Below, in pieces: positions 44,257 to 53,739 of a stretch of DNA of 64,000 nt (positions are counted from its first letter, which is position 1; each line of letters begins with the position of its first letter). The translations under genes were made by a program, and so were the position numbers. Under the pieces are notes generated by a model that worked only from the letters and a program-made list of their open reading frames with translations, was not told the origin of the DNA and searched no databases. Source of the DNA: Pyropia haitanensis (Eukaryota; Rhodophyta; Bangiophyceae; Bangiales; Bangiaceae); contig SDUX01000010.1 of NCBI GenBank assembly GCA_008729055.1, forward strand, positions 2,805,090 through 2,869,089, written 5' to 3'.

Positions 44257-47041
44257 GGCGTCGGCGGCGGCGGTAGCGGCGGGATTATCAGCGGCAGCGG
44301 CGGCGGCGGCAGCGGCAGCAGCGGCGGCATTGGCGGCCTTGGCGGCGGCCGCCTCGGCGGCAGCGGCGGCAGCGGCGGCGGCGGCGTCGGCAGCGGGTTC
44401 CCCCCCTGGGTGCCCCCGCCGGCGCCGTGGACGGGCGACACCACCCCGTGCTCGTACGAGGAGCAGTTTGCCGACGATGAGGAGGACGTGGTGTCCGAGG
44501 TGGGGGTCGGCGCGGCGGGGAGCGCCGCCGAGGCGGTCGCGGCCGCCACCGCCGCGGCGGCCCCCACCACCCCCGCCAAGGCCACCGCCACCGCCGCCGC
44601 GCCGCCGTCAGTTTCACCGGCGGTGGGGGGCGGACTCCTCGGCTGGGTCGGCACCGCCGGCCGCCCCGTCGCGGTGCGCGGCGGGTCGGCCGTCGCGCCG
44701 GTGCCGGCGCCGGCGCCCGCACCGGTCCCCAGCACCGCCCGCGCCACGCCGACCGCCGCGTCGCGGTCGGTGGCCCAGAGTACCAGCCGCGCCGGCACGG
44801 CGGCGGCGGCCACGGCGGGCGCGGCGGCGGCGCGGGCGGCCGGCCCCCCCCCGCCGCCATCGTCGCCGCCGCGGTCGCCCGGGCGGGCGGCCGCCGCGGC
44901 GCGGCTGTCGCCGCCGTCCCCCCGCTCGCCGCCCGGCGCGTGGTCGCGCGTCGGCGGCCGGCCGCGGACGAGCCACCCCGCGGCGGCCGCGGCGACCGAC
45001 GGCCCGTGGCGGCCGCCGCGGCGGTCGCGGTCCCCGTCGGGGTCGTCGACAACGTCGGCGTCCTCGTCGGGGGGGGTGGGGGGGGGGGGCGCCCGCTCCC
45101 GCTCGTCGTCGCTGGGGCGAGGCGGTTCCCGCCCGCGCCCGTCGCCGTCGGGGAGGTCCCGGTCGGGCTCGTCGGGGGGGGGGTTTCGGTCGGCGTCGGC
45201 GGGCGGGTCCCGGTCCGCGGCGGCGGCGGCGGCGGTGGCGGCAGCGGCGCCACCGCCGCCGCGGCGGACGCCGCGGTCGCCAGTCGCGCCGCCGCCGCCG
45301 CGGCCGCCGCCGCTGTCGCAGGCGGCGGCGGCGGCGGCGCCGGCGACGGCCGGGCCACCGCCGCCGGCGCGGCCCGCGGCGGCAGCAGCATCGACCGGCC
45401 AGTCGACGGCGGGCGCGAGCAAGGCTGCTGCTTCCCGAGCCCCCGCCGGCGGCGGCCGCCTCGCGGCGCCCGCCCATCCCCCCCCCCCACCCCCCCCGAC
45501 AACCCCGCGCTTGACGTGGCGGCCAAGCCCGCGGCGGCGGCGGCGGCCGCGCCGATTGCGTGGGTGGCGCTCCCGCCGCCGCCCGCCCGCAGCGGCGGCA
45601 GCGGGCTGGCGGCGGCGACCACCCCCACCCCGGCGTCGGGGGTGTGGCGGCTGCCGCTGGCCAACATCCCCTCCTCCCCGACCACCCCCTCCCACGGCGG
45701 TGGCGGCGGCAGCGGCGGCGGCGGCGGCGGCGGCAGCCGCCCGTCGGCCGATGGCAGCGGCCGGAGTACGCCGCCGCCCGCGCCACGCGGCGCCGCCGGC
45801 GGCAGCCGCCGCGGCGGCGCCAAGGCCGCCGCTACCGCCACCACCACCACCACCACCGGGCCGACCGACGCGGCCGCCCCCCGGACCGGCGTTGTCGCCG
45901 CGGCGGTCGCGGCGGCGACGGCCGCCGAGGGCGCCGCCGCGGCCGCCGCCGCGGCCGTGGCGCGCAGCCGCCGCCCGACGGGCGGCGCGGCCAAGGCCAA
46001 GCCCAGCGCCACGACCACCCCCCGGGCACGCCCGCCAGCGGGGCGGGCGGCCCCCCCACGGCGGCGCCGCCCGCCATGGAGCCGCTCCCGCGCCCGCGGG
46101 TGCGGGTGGTCCCCCAAGAGGTGGTCCTCGACGTGGCGGCCGCCGCGGCGGCCGAGGCGGCCGCCACGGCCACCACCACCACCACCACCAGCCCGGCGGC
46201 CACCGCGGCGCTGCCGGGCCAGCCGCCCCTCAAGGCCACCGCGTCGGCGCCCGTGCCCGCCGTGGCGGCCAAGCACACACCGTCGACGGCGGTGACGACG
46301 ACGCCGACGCCGACGGCAACGACGACGGCGGCGACGGCGACCAAGGCGGCGTCGTCGGCGGCAGCGTCGGCGGCGGCGGCGGCAGCAGCGGCGGCGGCGG
46401 CGGCGGCGGCGACCGCAACGGCCGCGGTGGCACCGCTAAAGGCGGCGGAGAAGCCGCGGCGGTCGACGGCCGCGCCGCCGCGGCGCGGGGCGGCGGCGGA
46501 GCCGCCGCGTGGCGCACCGGCGGCACCCCCCCCCCCACCTCTGCCCAGCCGCCTGTCGCTCGACAGCGTGCTGTACCGCTCCCGCAGCGGCGGCAGCGGC
46601 GGCGGCGGCCGCGCCCGCGACGGCGCCGGCGGCAGCGGCGGCCGGCCGGCGGTCGCGGCGCTCGCCATGGCCGCGCCCGTCACGCCCATGGCGGTCCGGG
46701 CGCCGGTGGTGGCGGCGCCCAAGGCGGCCGCCGCCGCCGCCCCCGCCACCACCACCACCCCCGCCGTCACCGCCGCCACCAGCAGCAGCAGCACCGCCAC
46801 CAAAGCCACGGCCACCACCGTCGCGTCGCCGCCCCCCTCCACGAGCGGCCGCCGCGGGCCGCGGCGGCCAACGGCGCGCGCGGCGGCGCGGGCGGGCGGC
46901 TCGTCGGCGGGCGCCGCGGCACCGTCATCGCCGGGCGCGTCGGGGGGGCGGTCGAGCGGCGGCGGCGGCGGCGGCGGTGGGCGGATGCTGTCGCGCCTGA
47001 AGAGCCGCCTCCACGTCGGCCGCCGCGCGTCGGTGGCCTAG
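42723..47041 (+). CDS. Giant Ala/Ser/Arg-rich protein with a coiled-coil segment, unrecognised
   Basis: The ATG at 42723 opens MPEAMPGAPTAVAAAVGTAA followed by WWPPVDALVEWVGARLGG, then an Asp-Ala repeat. After a frame change at the C run near 43332-43362 comes a long helical, heptad-like stretch (43390-43870) with AERQFATLSRLHTA and LAAERAALAGANATLTAASR, probably a coiled coil. Further on are an acidic peptide (CSYEEQFADDEEDVVSEVG, 44451-44508), a basic Arg/Ser part with RRSRSPSGSSTTSASSS and SRSRSGS-like runs (45010-45220), and a basic end (MLSRLKSRLHVGRRASVA) before the TAG at 47039-47041. Further changes are needed near 45478-45500 and 46020-46075, both beside C runs. About 1,400 residues in all. 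I know no family for it. The SR-like part hints at an RNA-related role, which is inference. Confidence 0.5.
42840..42896 (+). repeat. GACGCC hexanucleotide repeat coding Asp-Ala
   Basis: About nine tandem units of gacgcc/gacgcg inside the giant protein's first frame, read as alternating Asp and Ala. Confidence 0.9.
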
Positions 47042-47567
47042 CGGCCGACGGCCGGCCGCGTTGGGCCGGCCCGCGACGGCGGTGGGGGGGGGGGATGGGG
47101 GGCGCGCCGCCAGACCGGCGGCGCGCCCGCGACGGCCACGCGGGGGAGCGGGGGGAGCGCGGCAACGGCGACGGGCCCCGCGCGTGTGTGCAGTAGAAAC
47201 CCACAAGAAAAAAAAAAGGAAGGCGGTGGCCACGGCACGAGGCGCGGGCGAGGAGTTTGGAACAGGGGGGAGGGGGTGGGCCGAACAGGGCAAAGCAGCG
47301 TTGGCGGGCACACAATCCAGCAGGTGGCGGCAGAGAAGGTGGAACAAAAGAGGGAAACCGCACGCCGGCGGGGGCGTGGACCCCACGCCACGGGCGGCTG
47401 CGGGCACCGGCGGGCGCGCAGCCAGCGCGGCCGGCCGGTGGGGTGGGAGGGGCGCGGCTGCCGCCGCGGGCGCCATGACTCGCCACGCCGGGCGGGCCAC
47501 CGCGGTCGCCCCCCCCCCCCCCGACCCTTCCCCCGCCGCCACGCGGCCAAGGACGGGCGGCGGGCGC
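47042..47567. other. 3' flanks of convergent genes
   Basis: About 525 bases, G-rich at first, with an A run at 47209-47218. The minus-strand SBPase frame stays open through it but with no family similarity beyond about 47590. Confidence 0.4.
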
Positions 47568-49002
47568 CTACTGCCCCCCCCCCCCCCGGCGGCGGCGGGT
47601 CCGACCCACTCGTCGTACCGGCGCACCTCCTCCCCCCCCCCCACGCACACCGCACACCGCACCTCGGCGTGCGCAATGGGCACGTCGAGGAGCGCCCCCC
47701 CCCCCGTGGACGCCACCCCCCCCGCCGCCTCGACGACCAGCGCGACCGCGATGAGCTCGTGGAGGAGGCGGAGCTTGGCGGGCGCCGCCGCGGACGTGGC
47801 GTTGCAAAACACGCCGCCGCCGGCGAGGAGCAGGTTCACCACGTCCGCGACGAGCGCACCCGTGTAGCGGAGCGTGTAGCGGCCGTCGAGCCACGCGTCG
47901 ACGAGCCGCCGGTAGCCGGGGTGGTCCCCAGTGGCGCGCAGGTTGCCGGGCGCAAACAACCGCTTGGCGGGCGCCCAGCCGTGCACGACCCGCACGACCG
48001 ACCAGCCGCCCGCCGCGCCGGCGGCGGGGGCCGGCCGCAGGAGCGCCTCGGCGACGCCCGCCACTCCGCGGAGCGCCACGTACAGCATCGTCCGCGGCCC
48101 GTATGTGACGAGCACCGACGCGACCGCGTCGCGGCCGGTCAAGGTCGCGCCGGTGAGGGCGTCGCCGAGGAAGACGGCAAAGAGGCTGCCGACCGCAAAG
48201 TTGGACCCGATCACCGACGAGCCGTCCAGGGGGTCGTACGCGACGCCGTACCGCGGCGGCGCGTCGTCAGCATCAGCGGCGGACGTGGGGGCCGCCACGC
48301 CCGTGGGCGTGATGGGGAAGGGCGTGGGGCGCTCCTCTGACGACGCCACGCACACCGCCGAGGTGGACGTCGTCAGGTGGCGCACGATGATTTCGTCGGC
48401 AATGACATCGATTTCCAGCTGCAACAGGACGGGCGGGAGGGGGGCAGGAGGGAGCGACGCGCGAGACGGTTCCAGCGGTGGCGCGGGCGGCGCAGCGTGC
48501 AGGGGCGGCGGCGCCAGTCCCGGACGGAGTGTCGTCAGTGGGGTGACCTCTCTGCCTTGCCACTCCCCATAAGAAGAAAGGCGGGAAAGGGGTCGCCGGC
48601 GGCGCGCCGAGGCGCGGCGGGACGCGGCGGGACGCGGCGGGTCGCCTCGTCCCCACCGCGACGCGACCAGGCGCCCACCATTCCCCCTCCCCACTACGCC
48701 GACCCCAGCCCCATCCGCTGTTCCCAGTTCCCCCCTTGCCCATCCACCCCCGCCCTCCTCGCTCAACGCACCTGCTCATCCCCAAACGCGTTGAACGTGG
48801 CGCACTTGCGCGTCAGCCCCGTGCGCACCGCCGCGGCCACCTCCTCCACCGCCGCGGCAATCGCGGCGAGCACCGACGCGAGGCGCGGCTCGGTCGTCAC
48901 CGACGCCAGGTGGTCGCGTAGGGGTACCGCCACTGGCGCCAGCGCTGCTGGGGCAGCGGCGGCGGCAGGGGCGGGTGCCGTGGGGGGGGCGACGGTCGTC
49001 AT
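47568..49002 (-). CDS. SBPase: Sedoheptulose-1,7-bisphosphatase-like protein
   Basis: A sugar bisphosphatase of the FBPase/SBPase fold; SBPase removes the C1 phosphate of sedoheptulose bisphosphate in the Calvin cycle. Exon 1 (49002-48772) ends ATFNAFGDEQ and joins, over a GTGCGT intron, exon 2 from 48418, LEIDVIADEIIVRHL. YDPLDGSSVIGSNFAVGSLF carries the metal-binding loop, and FAPGNLRATGDHPGYRRLVD, GRYTLRYTGALVADV and APAKLRLLHELIAVAL match plant SBPase better than FBPase. The two regulatory cysteines before NSFGDEQ in plant SBPase are reduced to one here (RKCATFNAFGDEQ). The N-terminus (MTTVAPPTAPAPAAAAAPAA) is short for a plastid transit peptide. The frame ends in a C run at 47574-47586; shifting there reaches the TAG at 47568. 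Substrate is inferred from similarity. Confidence 0.85.
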
Positions 49003-49185
49003 GATGGGCGGAGGAGAGGAGGCGCGGGGAGGGGGGGGGGGGGATGGAAGGGTTCTGCTGGCAAGACCCGCGACGGGAGTTGAAAAAGGGGGAACGGTGG
49101 CCGTGGCGGTGGCCGTGGCAATAACGGCGGCGGTGGACGTTCAAGACGACGAACCGAGCCAGCGCCGGGACGGCGACGCTACTCT

Positions 49186-49216
49186 GCGCAGTGCTGCCAA
49201 ACCCATGGACCCCTGG
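49186..49216 (+). repeat. Left terminal inverted repeat
   Basis: Pairs with 50061-50091, matching 30 of 31 bases in reverse complement. Confidence 0.85.
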
Positions 49217-50060
49217 CGAGCGTGCGGGACGTGAAATGAGCACGACTCGGGCCCGAAGTTGTGCATGGGGGGTGCACGAGTTCCGACCAAACTCATGTCG
49301 CGGCGCACGAGCTGGACCGAAGTCGTGCAGTGGGTGCACGTGTTCGCCGGGTCCCCGAGTGGAGCGGCGCGCTCGCCGGAGGTCCCAATTTGGTACTGGG
49401 TACGCACTCTCCGGGGCCCGCAGCCCAAGCCCTCGGACGACGAACAGCGACCTCACTGTACTTGAGTTGCATTTGATGCTGTGCCTCTACAGACCTCGCG
49501 ATTGGGCAACCACTGCGCAATTAACTCTCTTCTCGGGCCCACAGGTGTGCTTACGTTCGTGACAGTCCATCATATCGGGCGAACAGCACGGAATGATGGG
49601 CGCCCTAGATGGGGGTTTCCATTCGTTTCCTTGCTGATCTGCCGGCTTGGAGAAAAATCACATCCGAGTGGATCTCAATTACAAGAGAATTTCATCCGCC
49701 TCTCACGCGCCATGCGTGCCCCTTGCACGAGTCGAGACTGTAACATGTGCATCGTCGCACGACTAACATGTAACTTGTGCAGTCGCAGCACGAGTTGCAC
49801 GCGTCCTCGTGCACTGTCGTTTTTGTCATATGGCGGAGAAAAACGTGCACGCCCTCCGACGGTATGGTCAAGGTCCAGTATGAGCACCAGTACGTCCTCT
49901 ACGTATCGGTCTGAAAAAAGTGCTCCGGAGCCCGTGCATGGACGACCGAGCGGCGTTATAGGGCATGTGTTTGAAAAATCGGCCTCTGCGATACCATAGA
50001 GGGGGGTTTGCACGCCGCTGCACGCCCGCGCACGCCCGATTCCGGCCAAAATTTTGTTCC

Positions 50061-50091
50061 CCAGGGGTCCACGGGTTTGGCAGCACTGCGC
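50061..50091 (-). repeat. Right terminal inverted repeat
   Basis: Reverse complement of 49186-49216 with one mismatch. Confidence 0.85.
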
Positions 50092-51116
50092 TGGTTTCTG
50101 GATGGCGAAGAGCCGATGAGCGGACGGCACACGACCGCGCGGCACGAGGTGGATCACCACCTGCGCCGACGGACGAGCACTTTGCCAATGTAATTGTTCA
50201 ATTACACGCAACCAAACGGAAGTATCCAATGAACAGCAGGTTGAGGGTCGTCCGCACTTGGAGATGCGGGCCGAATGGCGAAACGCTGAGTTGATAGCGC
50301 TCTTTCATTGCCTCGATCCGAGATACGTACGGATCGTCGTACGGGCTGCCAATGAGAAGGCTCCATGAGCTGCGCCAGAGACAATCAGGTAGAGATTTCG
50401 CTGACCCCCGGCCACCGCACCGGTGGCGTGTCAGGTTTGCTCGTGCTTCCCCATCCTGCCGCGTACCGTGCGCACGCCGCGCCGGTGTCGAGGCGGGGGT
50501 GCACTGCGCCTCTGCGGCGCAGCGGTGGGGGGGGGGCCCATCGAGGATGGGCACCGATGGGCCCGCCCAGGCGTGGTGCCTCGAGTGCGGGGACGCGGTG
50601 GACCGCTGTGCGCGGCGAAGCTGCCGCTGCTACCCACACAGCACCCACCGCGGCTCTCCCACAAGGGCGCGGGTTTGCAACGATTGGCACCGTGCTGGCT
50701 GCCGCCGCGTTGCCGCCGCCGCCCCCGCGCGGCGGCCGCCGCGGTACGTGGACGGGTGGGCGCCCTTTCCGGCCGCCAGCGCCACCACCCCGCTCCCCAC
50801 CACTGCTATTTTTTTTATTCCTCTACAGGGACAGCGAGGGTTGACGCCGCCCGGCCGCGCGCGACGGTGGGAGGCGGCTGTGGCCGCCACCCGGGCTGCT
50901 GCAGGCCACGGCGCGGGCGCTTCTTGAGGCGGACGCCAACTGCCTCGGCGGCAGGACCCCATCTCGCTGCCTAACACGTTGCGCCCCTTCACCCCCGCCA
51001 CCGCTGCCGCCGTTCGCATCATCCCCCGGCCCTTGCCAACCGGCTGCAAGCAACCACCGTTAGTTCCTTTTTTTCACCAACCCGCCCCCTCTCCACCCCC
51101 CTTGACGCCCTCCGTC
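50092..51116. other. No gene I can support
   Basis: Moderate GC to about 50400, then GC-rich. Short frames on both strands lack motifs. The last 300 bases are the upstream region of the secreted protein gene, with T runs at 50810-50817 and 51068-51074. Confidence 0.4.
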
Positions 51117-51599
51117 ATGGCGCGCGTCGCCCCCACCCTCCGCCTGGCCGTCGCGGTGGCGGTGGCCATCGTTGCGGCCGTGGCGGCCGCCGCCCCCGCG
51201 GCGGCGTGCTCCTGTGTCCCGCGGCCCCCCCTGGCCGACGCTGTCGCCGCGGCGACCTACGCCGTGCGCGCCAAGGTCACGTCCGCCGTCTTCATCCCCG
51301 ACCCGATCACGCAGCAGTCGGAGCGGGCGGAGTGGTCGGCGGAGGCGGTGACCGCCTTCAAGGGCTGCCTGCCGTCCACCTTTTCGATCACGAGCGGCGC
51401 CAATGGCGCCCTGTGCGGCGTTTCATTGACCGTCGGCACCGAGTACCTGTTTGTGCTCGGTCCGGCCGACGGTCAAGGCAAGTTTTCTGTCGGCCTGTGC
51501 AGCACGTTCAAGGTGTGGGGCAGCCTGACCGCCGCCGACCGCCGCGTCCTGGCGGATGCCAACGACCAGGTGTGCCCGTCACGCCGCGTGTACGGGTAG
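51117..51599 (+). CDS. Secreted TIMP/NTR-like domain protein
   Basis: A single-exon 160-residue protein with a textbook signal peptide: MARVAPTLRLAVAV followed by a hydrophobic core and AAAAPAAA, with predicted cleavage just before CSC. The mature chain would thus begin Cys-Ser-Cys, exactly where TIMPs carry the Cys-x-Cys that chelates the metalloprotease zinc. The next block, ATYAVRAKVTSAV, matches the first beta-strand of the netrin-like (NTR) fold. Six cysteines remain after cleavage (CSC, FKGC, GALCG, VGLCS and QVCPS), enough for the three disulfides of an N-terminal TIMP domain. The chain ends soon after, so there is no C-terminal TIMP domain. It may be a protease inhibitor or a cell-wall/extracellular protein; function in algae is unknown. 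The frame is undisturbed. Confidence 0.82.
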   Translation: MARVAPTLRLAVAVAVAIVAAVAAAAPAAACSCVPRPPLADAVAAATYAVRAKVTSAVFIPDPITQQSERAEWSAEAVTAFKGCLPSTFSITSGANGALCGVSLTVGTEYLFVLGPADGQGKFSVGLCSTFKVWGSLTAADRRVLADANDQVCPSRRVYG

Positions 51600-53739
51600 G
51601 GCCCCAGTGGAGGGGGGGGCGGCGCAGTCGATAGCGGGGGGCTAAGCCGCGTATGGTGCTCATCTATAAAACGCCGAGGCACCTGCCCACGGCGTTTGCA
51701 CTGCACAGAGGTGGCAGATGGGCGCATCTCTGGGGAGGGGCCGCTCGCGCGTCCGCGGCTGGCCGAGCGTGACGATCAGCGCCCAGGGTGCCTATGCCTA
51801 CGTGCTGTGAGCACCGGGCGTAGCGCACGCGAGGGCCGCTGCGGAGGACCGCGCGGTGGTGACATTGCGGTGGAGTACGGTTTGTGTTTCCGCCTCGCGG
51901 TTTTCCTTTACCCCGCGGCGGTCCACACTCCACTACCGTCCCCGCTCAGCGGCTGCCTTGGGCTCCGCAAGGCCGTCCCCGCCCCTGCGGCCGTCTTCAC
52001 CTTGTAGCGGTCTCCGCCATGCTGTCATCCGCACGTCGCTCGTTCCCACCCCGCGGCTGCCTCTGCATCCCGCACGCCATCCTCCCGCCTGCTTGGGAGA
52101 GAGGCGTGGCAAGGGGGTGGAAGAAGGGGCGCGGGTAGAGCCAGGATGGGGGAGGAGAGGGAGGGACGGGGTGGACGCCGAGTGAGCACTCCTTAGCCGC
52201 CGGGACGCCCGCCCCTGGCCATGCGCGCACGGCCACCCTCGGCGGCCCCCGACGTCGATTGGAACGGCACGGAGCGGCGGCTGGGGGTGGTTTGTTGTCA
52301 ACGACGGCGACAGTACCGTCGTCGCGAGGGCGTGGAGCGGATGGCGACGCGGGCGGCCGCAGCGTCTGCCGCCGCGGCCGCCCCCTCCGACGGTCACGCC
52401 GCGGAACGCGGCAGCGGTGGCCGCCCCTCACCGACGAGCTGCCTCAGCGGCGGCTGCCCACTTTACCGCTGCCGACAGGGTCCGAGCAGGACCATTGCGG
52501 GCCGCCGATAGGGCCGCCACCACCCGGTGGGGCCATTCATGACGGTTTTCAGAGCAGCAACAGGCAGCTATGGCTGTCAAAGGACCCGCAGCCGCACGGC
52601 TACACCCTCTTGCGCCCTCTCTGGCCGCCACTGCCACCTCCTCGGGGCGACGAGGCGCGCGCGGCGGCGTGGCACGCACCTCGCACCCCCGCCCCCTTCC
52701 GCACGCCACCACCACCGCGCGTTCCCAGTGGTGCGCCGCCCCGCGGCCGCGTGCTGCCGCCGTGCTGCTCCCCCTCAGGGGCCAGCCACCCTGGCGACCC
52801 CGCCAGCCTGGCGCCGCTATGGCGCACGTCATCGGATATCCCCAGCCGCCACGGTTGGCTCCCAGAGATGCGCCGCCCGCGGACGGTGCTCGGACCGCAG
52901 CCTACTCCGTTGCCACGGCCGTGCTGCGCCAACTGACCCCTTCCAGAACGAAACGGGTGGCCCCGTGTCCGTCGCGACAGACCGCGCTGCGGGGTCAGCA
53001 GTAGAAAGCCCCGGCGGGCGGGGTGCGCCCGACGCCTTACAGAAAACGAGGGGCCCGCTACGCTCGCTTTTTCCCCGGGTCCATGGGCAGGACCGTGCAC
53101 TCGGGGCTCCTCGTTGTACCAACGCACACGAGCGTAAACAGCAGCGCCCGGGGCGGTCGAGCGGGTCACGCCACCCGCCGCCGTGGGGTCGTTGTGGGGT
53201 CGCTGCTGTCGTCTGTCGGCGCCAACCTGCTCATCGACGCGGGGCGGGGGTGTCGCCCCAACGTGGCTGACCCGCCCGTCCCCAGTCGGCCGCACGTCGA
53301 CCAATCGCGGCGCGCCGCGGCCCACGGCGCGACCGCCCCACACGCCCACTTGCGGCTGACAAATTGCGCGGCGGCCGCCAGCTGCAGGTGGTTGGCCGTG
53401 GCGTACGGCTGTGAGTGGCGGTGAGGGGGGGGGGGGTGGTGGTGCCTGGCCCCACTGCTCGGGACACGCCTCCCCGCCGAGGCCGGTTACCCCTTCCGCG
53501 CCCCCCCACCGCCCCTTCCTTCCCGCACGCGCCCCGACCACGCCCTATCTCGCCCCCCCCCCTCCTTCCCTCTACCCCACCCCCCACCCCCCCATCCCGC
53601 CGGTTTCCGTCGCGACTGTGTCTGTCGGGGGGCGCACGCTCGGGGGGGGGGGGAGGCGGGGGGTGGCGTGCGTACAGTGTTGCGGCCGGCCGGCGCCGGC
53701 GGCGCGCACGCGCGTCCTCGGCGGCGGCGGCCGCGCGCC
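51600..53739. other. No gene I can support
   Basis: About 2.1 kb of GC-rich sequence with short frames on both strands and no motif. A minus-strand frame at 52600-53541 (313 codons) is the longest but shows no domain. A TATA-like box lies at 51663-51671. Confidence 0.4.
51663..51671 (+). promoter_or_regulatory. TATA-like box
   Basis: The sequence gctcatctataaaacgccg carries a consensus ctataaaa core. An ATG follows about 55 bases later at 51718 and opens a frame of only 30 codons; no gene was identified, so its use is unproven. Confidence 0.35.

Larger units (their letters stand above)
49186..50091. mobile_element. Probable non-autonomous DNA transposon with 31-bp terminal inverted repeats
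   Basis: The 31 bases at 49186-49216 recur in inverted orientation at 50061-50091 with one mismatch (acccatgg against acccgtgg). Both start with gcgcagtgctgccaaaccc at the outer end. Between them, 906 bases end to end, GC is lower than in nearby genes. Inside are two clusters of the word GCACGA, each with three direct copies and one inverted copy: 49240, 49274, 49305 and inverted 49323; 49725, 49757, 49788 and inverted 49807. The spacings are almost the same, as expected for subterminal transposase-binding sites. I see no convincing transposase, and no clear target-site duplication at the borders. A CAGTG terminus would fit hAT-like elements, which is a guess. Confidence 0.65.

Noticed and set aside
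49186..50091. CRISPR-like array from the repeated GCACGA words
   Set aside because: Words are six bases, spacing is irregular overall and the host is a eukaryote.
49675..50229. 184-codon minus-strand frame inside the putative transposon
   Set aside because: No transposase motif, it crosses the right inverted repeat, and length is unremarkable for this composition.
52600..53541. 313-codon minus-strand frame
   Set aside because: Lacks any motif and has the composition of random GC-rich translation.
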